DNA from: Chloroflexota bacterium
GTDB taxonomy: Bacteria > Chloroflexota > Dehalococcoidia > Tepidiformales > Tepidiformaceae
Direction: 5' to 3'
Length of the DNA stretch: 64,000 nt
Assembly: GCA_026702615.1 (NCBI GenBank)
Contig: JAPPBY010000033.1
Location: forward strand, 62,001 to 126,000
A model generated the notes under the pieces. That model saw only the letters and a list, made by a program, of their open reading frames with translations. It searched no databases and had not been told where the DNA came from. Below are positions 62,633-64,000 of this stretch, piece after piece. Position 1 is the stretch's first letter; each line of letters begins with the position of its first letter. Made by a program: the position numbers and the translations under genes.

Positions 62633-62673
62633 ATACTGAGACGCAGTATCAGTACCGATTCGGTGAGCGTCAA
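62633..62673 (-). promoter_or_regulatory. Promoter with palindromic operator for the zinc-protein gene
   Basis: Minus-strand TTGACG (62668-62673), a 17-base spacer and GATACT (62645-62650), followed by AAGGAGA and the GTG start. A perfect 6-bp inverted repeat ATACTG-AGACG-CAGTAT (62633-62649) covers the -10 and the start site, the position expected of a metal-responsive repressor (Zur-, MntR- or Fur-like). Its sequence does not match a consensus I know. Confidence 0.65.
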
Positions 62674-62726
62674 ACCGCATGCGGCGCGCAGTCAGAGCCA
62701 TCGGCTCCGATAGCCTCGGCGGGGAG

Positions 62727-63413
62727 CTAGGGGAGGGGGCGGTCGGCGAGGATGCGACCGTCGCGAATCTCGACGAGACGGTCGGCGCGCTGCGCCATGC
62801 GGTCGTCGTGCGTGACCATGATGCAGGCCTTGTCGCGCGAGTGAACCTCGCTCAGGAGGGCATCGACGACGCGGCTGCCGAGCTCGAAATTGAGGCTGGC
62901 GGTGGGCTCGTCGACGAGGAGGAGGGAGGGGTCGCGCATCAGCGCGCGGGCGATCGCGACACGCTGGCGTTCGCCGCCGGAGAGGCTCGTGGCGACCTGG
63001 TTGCGGACGGGGGTGAGGTCGAGCTGGTCGAGGAGTTCGTCGGCGCGACGGCGGAGGGCGGAACGGTCGGCGCCCCCAAACTGGCCGACCACGAGCAGGT
63101 TCTCGCGGGCGGTGAGGAAGGGGACCATGTTGCTGCCCTGGAAGACGAAGCCGACGCGGTCGCGCCGGTAGCGCGTGCGGGCTCGGGTGCCGTAGTTCGT
63201 TATGTCGTCTCCGCCGACGCGAATGGCGCCGTCGGTCGGGGTGAGGAGGGCTCCGGCAAGGGCGAGCAGGGTGGTCTTGCCTGAGCCGGACGGCCCCTCA
63301 AGCGCCACCACCTCACCGCGATCGACCTCGAGCGTGACCTTGCGGACGGCATCGACCCGCCGGGCGCCAGACCCGAAGGATTTGGAGACATCGCGCAGTT
63401 CGAGGATGGCCAC
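62727..63413 (-). CDS. LolD/MacB-type ABC ATPase
   Basis: A 228-residue ATPase of the lipoprotein-export/MacB/FtsE group. Walker A GPSGSGKTT near 38-46, Q-loop VFQGSNMVPFL near 95, signature TSLSGGERQR near 142, Walker B SLLLVDEPTASL near 160 and switch His VTHDDR near 200. It pairs with the FtsX-like permease 9 bases upstream. It precedes the zinc-protein gene by 121 bases on the same strand, but that gene has its own promoter. It does not resemble AztA/ZnuC-type importers. Confidence 0.88.
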   Translation of the reverse strand: MAILELRDVSKSFGSGARRVDAVRKVTLEVDRGEVVALEGPSGSGKTTLLALAGALLTPTDGAIRVGGDDITNYGTRARTRYRRDRVGFVFQGSNMVPFLTARENLLVVGQFGGADRSALRRRADELLDQLDLTPVRNQVATSLSGGERQRVAIARALMRDPSLLLVDEPTASLNFELGSRVVDALLSEVHSRDKACIMVTHDDRMAQRADRLVEIRDGRILADRPLP

Positions 63414-63422
63414 GGGAATGCC

Positions 63423-64000
63423 CTACTGCTGCTGCATCGCGATGATGGGGTCGACGGAGGCGACCTGTCGGGCGGAGAGCAGCGAGCCCACGACGCCGGC
63501 GATGACCACGGAGATGGAGCTCGTCGCCATGGCGTTCGCGGTGAAGTCGATGGGGATGGTGTCGGAGGAGAGCACGGTGGCTTCGGTGAGGAGCGCGAGC
63601 CCGACGGCGACAACGGCGCCGACGACGCAGACGATGAGCACCTGCAGCAGCCCCTGCACGACGAGGTAGCTTCCGGGCGCGCCTATCGCCTTGAGGATCC
63701 CGAGGAGGGACACCTTCTGGAGGGTGATGACGTAGAAGAAGACGCCGATCACCATCGCGCCGATGAGCAGCCCCATGTAGCGGAGGGCGTCGACGGTGGA
63801 CTGTTGGGCCTGAACGCCCTCGATGTTGTTGAAGCCATCCTGCTTGGTGACGATGCGCCAACCCTCGCCGCGGACTCCGTCGAGGTCACGCCCCTGAATC
63901 AGGACCAGGCTGGCGGCGGGCTGCTGGTCGGCATCGCCGATGAAGACGAGGTCCCTCCACGAGGCGAGGTCGACGAACATGGCGGGCTGGAAGAAGAAAT
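63423..64000 (-). CDS. FtsX/MacB-type ABC permease (N-terminus off window)
   Basis: C-terminal ~190 residues of an FtsX-like permease; the open frame continues past the right edge. Three helices of the family's terminal domain are seen: ALRYMGLLIGAMVIGVFFYV, LVVQGLLQVLIVCVVGAVVA and SVVIAGVVGSLLSA, with VSLLGILKAIGAPGSYLV between them and the usual ending RQVASVDPIIAMQ. Before them is a periplasmic segment (DVASW-like). Works with the adjacent LolD-type ATPase in mechanotransmission or lipoprotein/peptide export. Confidence 0.85.
   Translation of the reverse strand, partial: FFFQPAMFVDLASWRDLVFIGDADQQPAASLVLIQGRDLDGVRGEGWRIVTKQDGFNNIEGVQAQQSTVDALRYMGLLIGAMVIGVFFYVITLQKVSLLGILKAIGAPGSYLVVQGLLQVLIVCVVGAVVAVGLALLTEATVLSSDTIPIDFTANAMATSSISVVIAGVVGSLLSARQVASVDPIIAMQQQ

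Overview
This is a GC-rich bacterial chromosome segment, densely packed on both strands, with many GTG starts, 1-11 bp overlaps between co-directional genes and short overlapping tails between convergent ones. Extracytoplasmic proteins are lipoproteins with a C-G-D-D-type mature N-terminus (two family-5 solute-binding proteins, EfeB/EfeO homologues, metal-binding proteins). The catabolic gene families are CaiB/BaiF CoA-transferase, an SCP-x-like thiolase with a DUF35 partner, Rieske oxygenase, acyl-CoA-dehydrogenase-like flavin oxygenase, F420-type Ddn-like proteins, SDR and amidohydrolase. Together these suggest an environmental Chloroflexota (Dehalococcoidia/SAR202-like) or a similar lipoprotein-rich heterotroph. 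That placement is inference from gene content; no rRNA is present.

Layout. 1-5.4 kb: two tandem family-5 solute-binding proteins behind an MscS channel, with a remnant of the mscS tail between them showing how the tandem arose. 5.4-14 kb: a catabolic and transport block (VOC, MBL hydrolase, Rieske oxygenase, ThDP enzyme, MFS, NadD-like, EamA, DinB, HAD). 14-20.8 kb: valS, an MTA nucleosidase/aminotransferase pair, two Ddn-like proteins and a 2-hydroxyacid dehydrogenase. 20.9-26.8 kb: a nuoI-nuoG-like pair, then an NHL propeller / histidine-decarboxylase-like / ACT operon. 26.8-36.5 kb: TrkH, HADs, SDR, nitroreductase, thiolase-DUF35 pair, DNA glycosylase Tag, and an 11-residue-repeat protein. 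36.5-39.8 kb: a thiamine-precursor ABC transporter operon under a clear TPP riboswitch. 39.8-43.7 kb: flavin oxygenase, CaiB, AbrB, DUF402 and three tRNA genes (Arg-GCG, Leu-CAG, Val-CAC).

43.7-64 kb looks like a metal-acquisition region. It holds EfeB and EfeO without an EfeU; a Gly-Thr/His-rich lipoprotein (possibly FEA1-like) that shares its N-terminal linker with EfeO; a very large flippase-like / phosphodiesterase / glycosyltransferase fusion behind a DtxR-like box; a decayed hemH; a bfr-bfd-iron-binding-protein operon behind a second DtxR-like box; and, at the right end, a zinc-type solute-binding protein. In that last protein, an AztD-like beta-propeller metallochaperone appears to be nested inside the His-rich loop of a ZnuA/AztC-type protein, with a His/Glu/Asp tract on each side. 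Its gene has its own promoter with a palindromic operator over the -10. It is followed by an FAD oxidoreductase with a Cys-rich tail and a small membrane protein, and preceded by a LolD/FtsX-type ABC pair cut by the window edge.

The nested AztC-AztD fusion, the triple-domain fusion and the shared His-containing linkers are the best candidates for something undescribed. All functional statements rest on reading motifs by eye; no database search was run.
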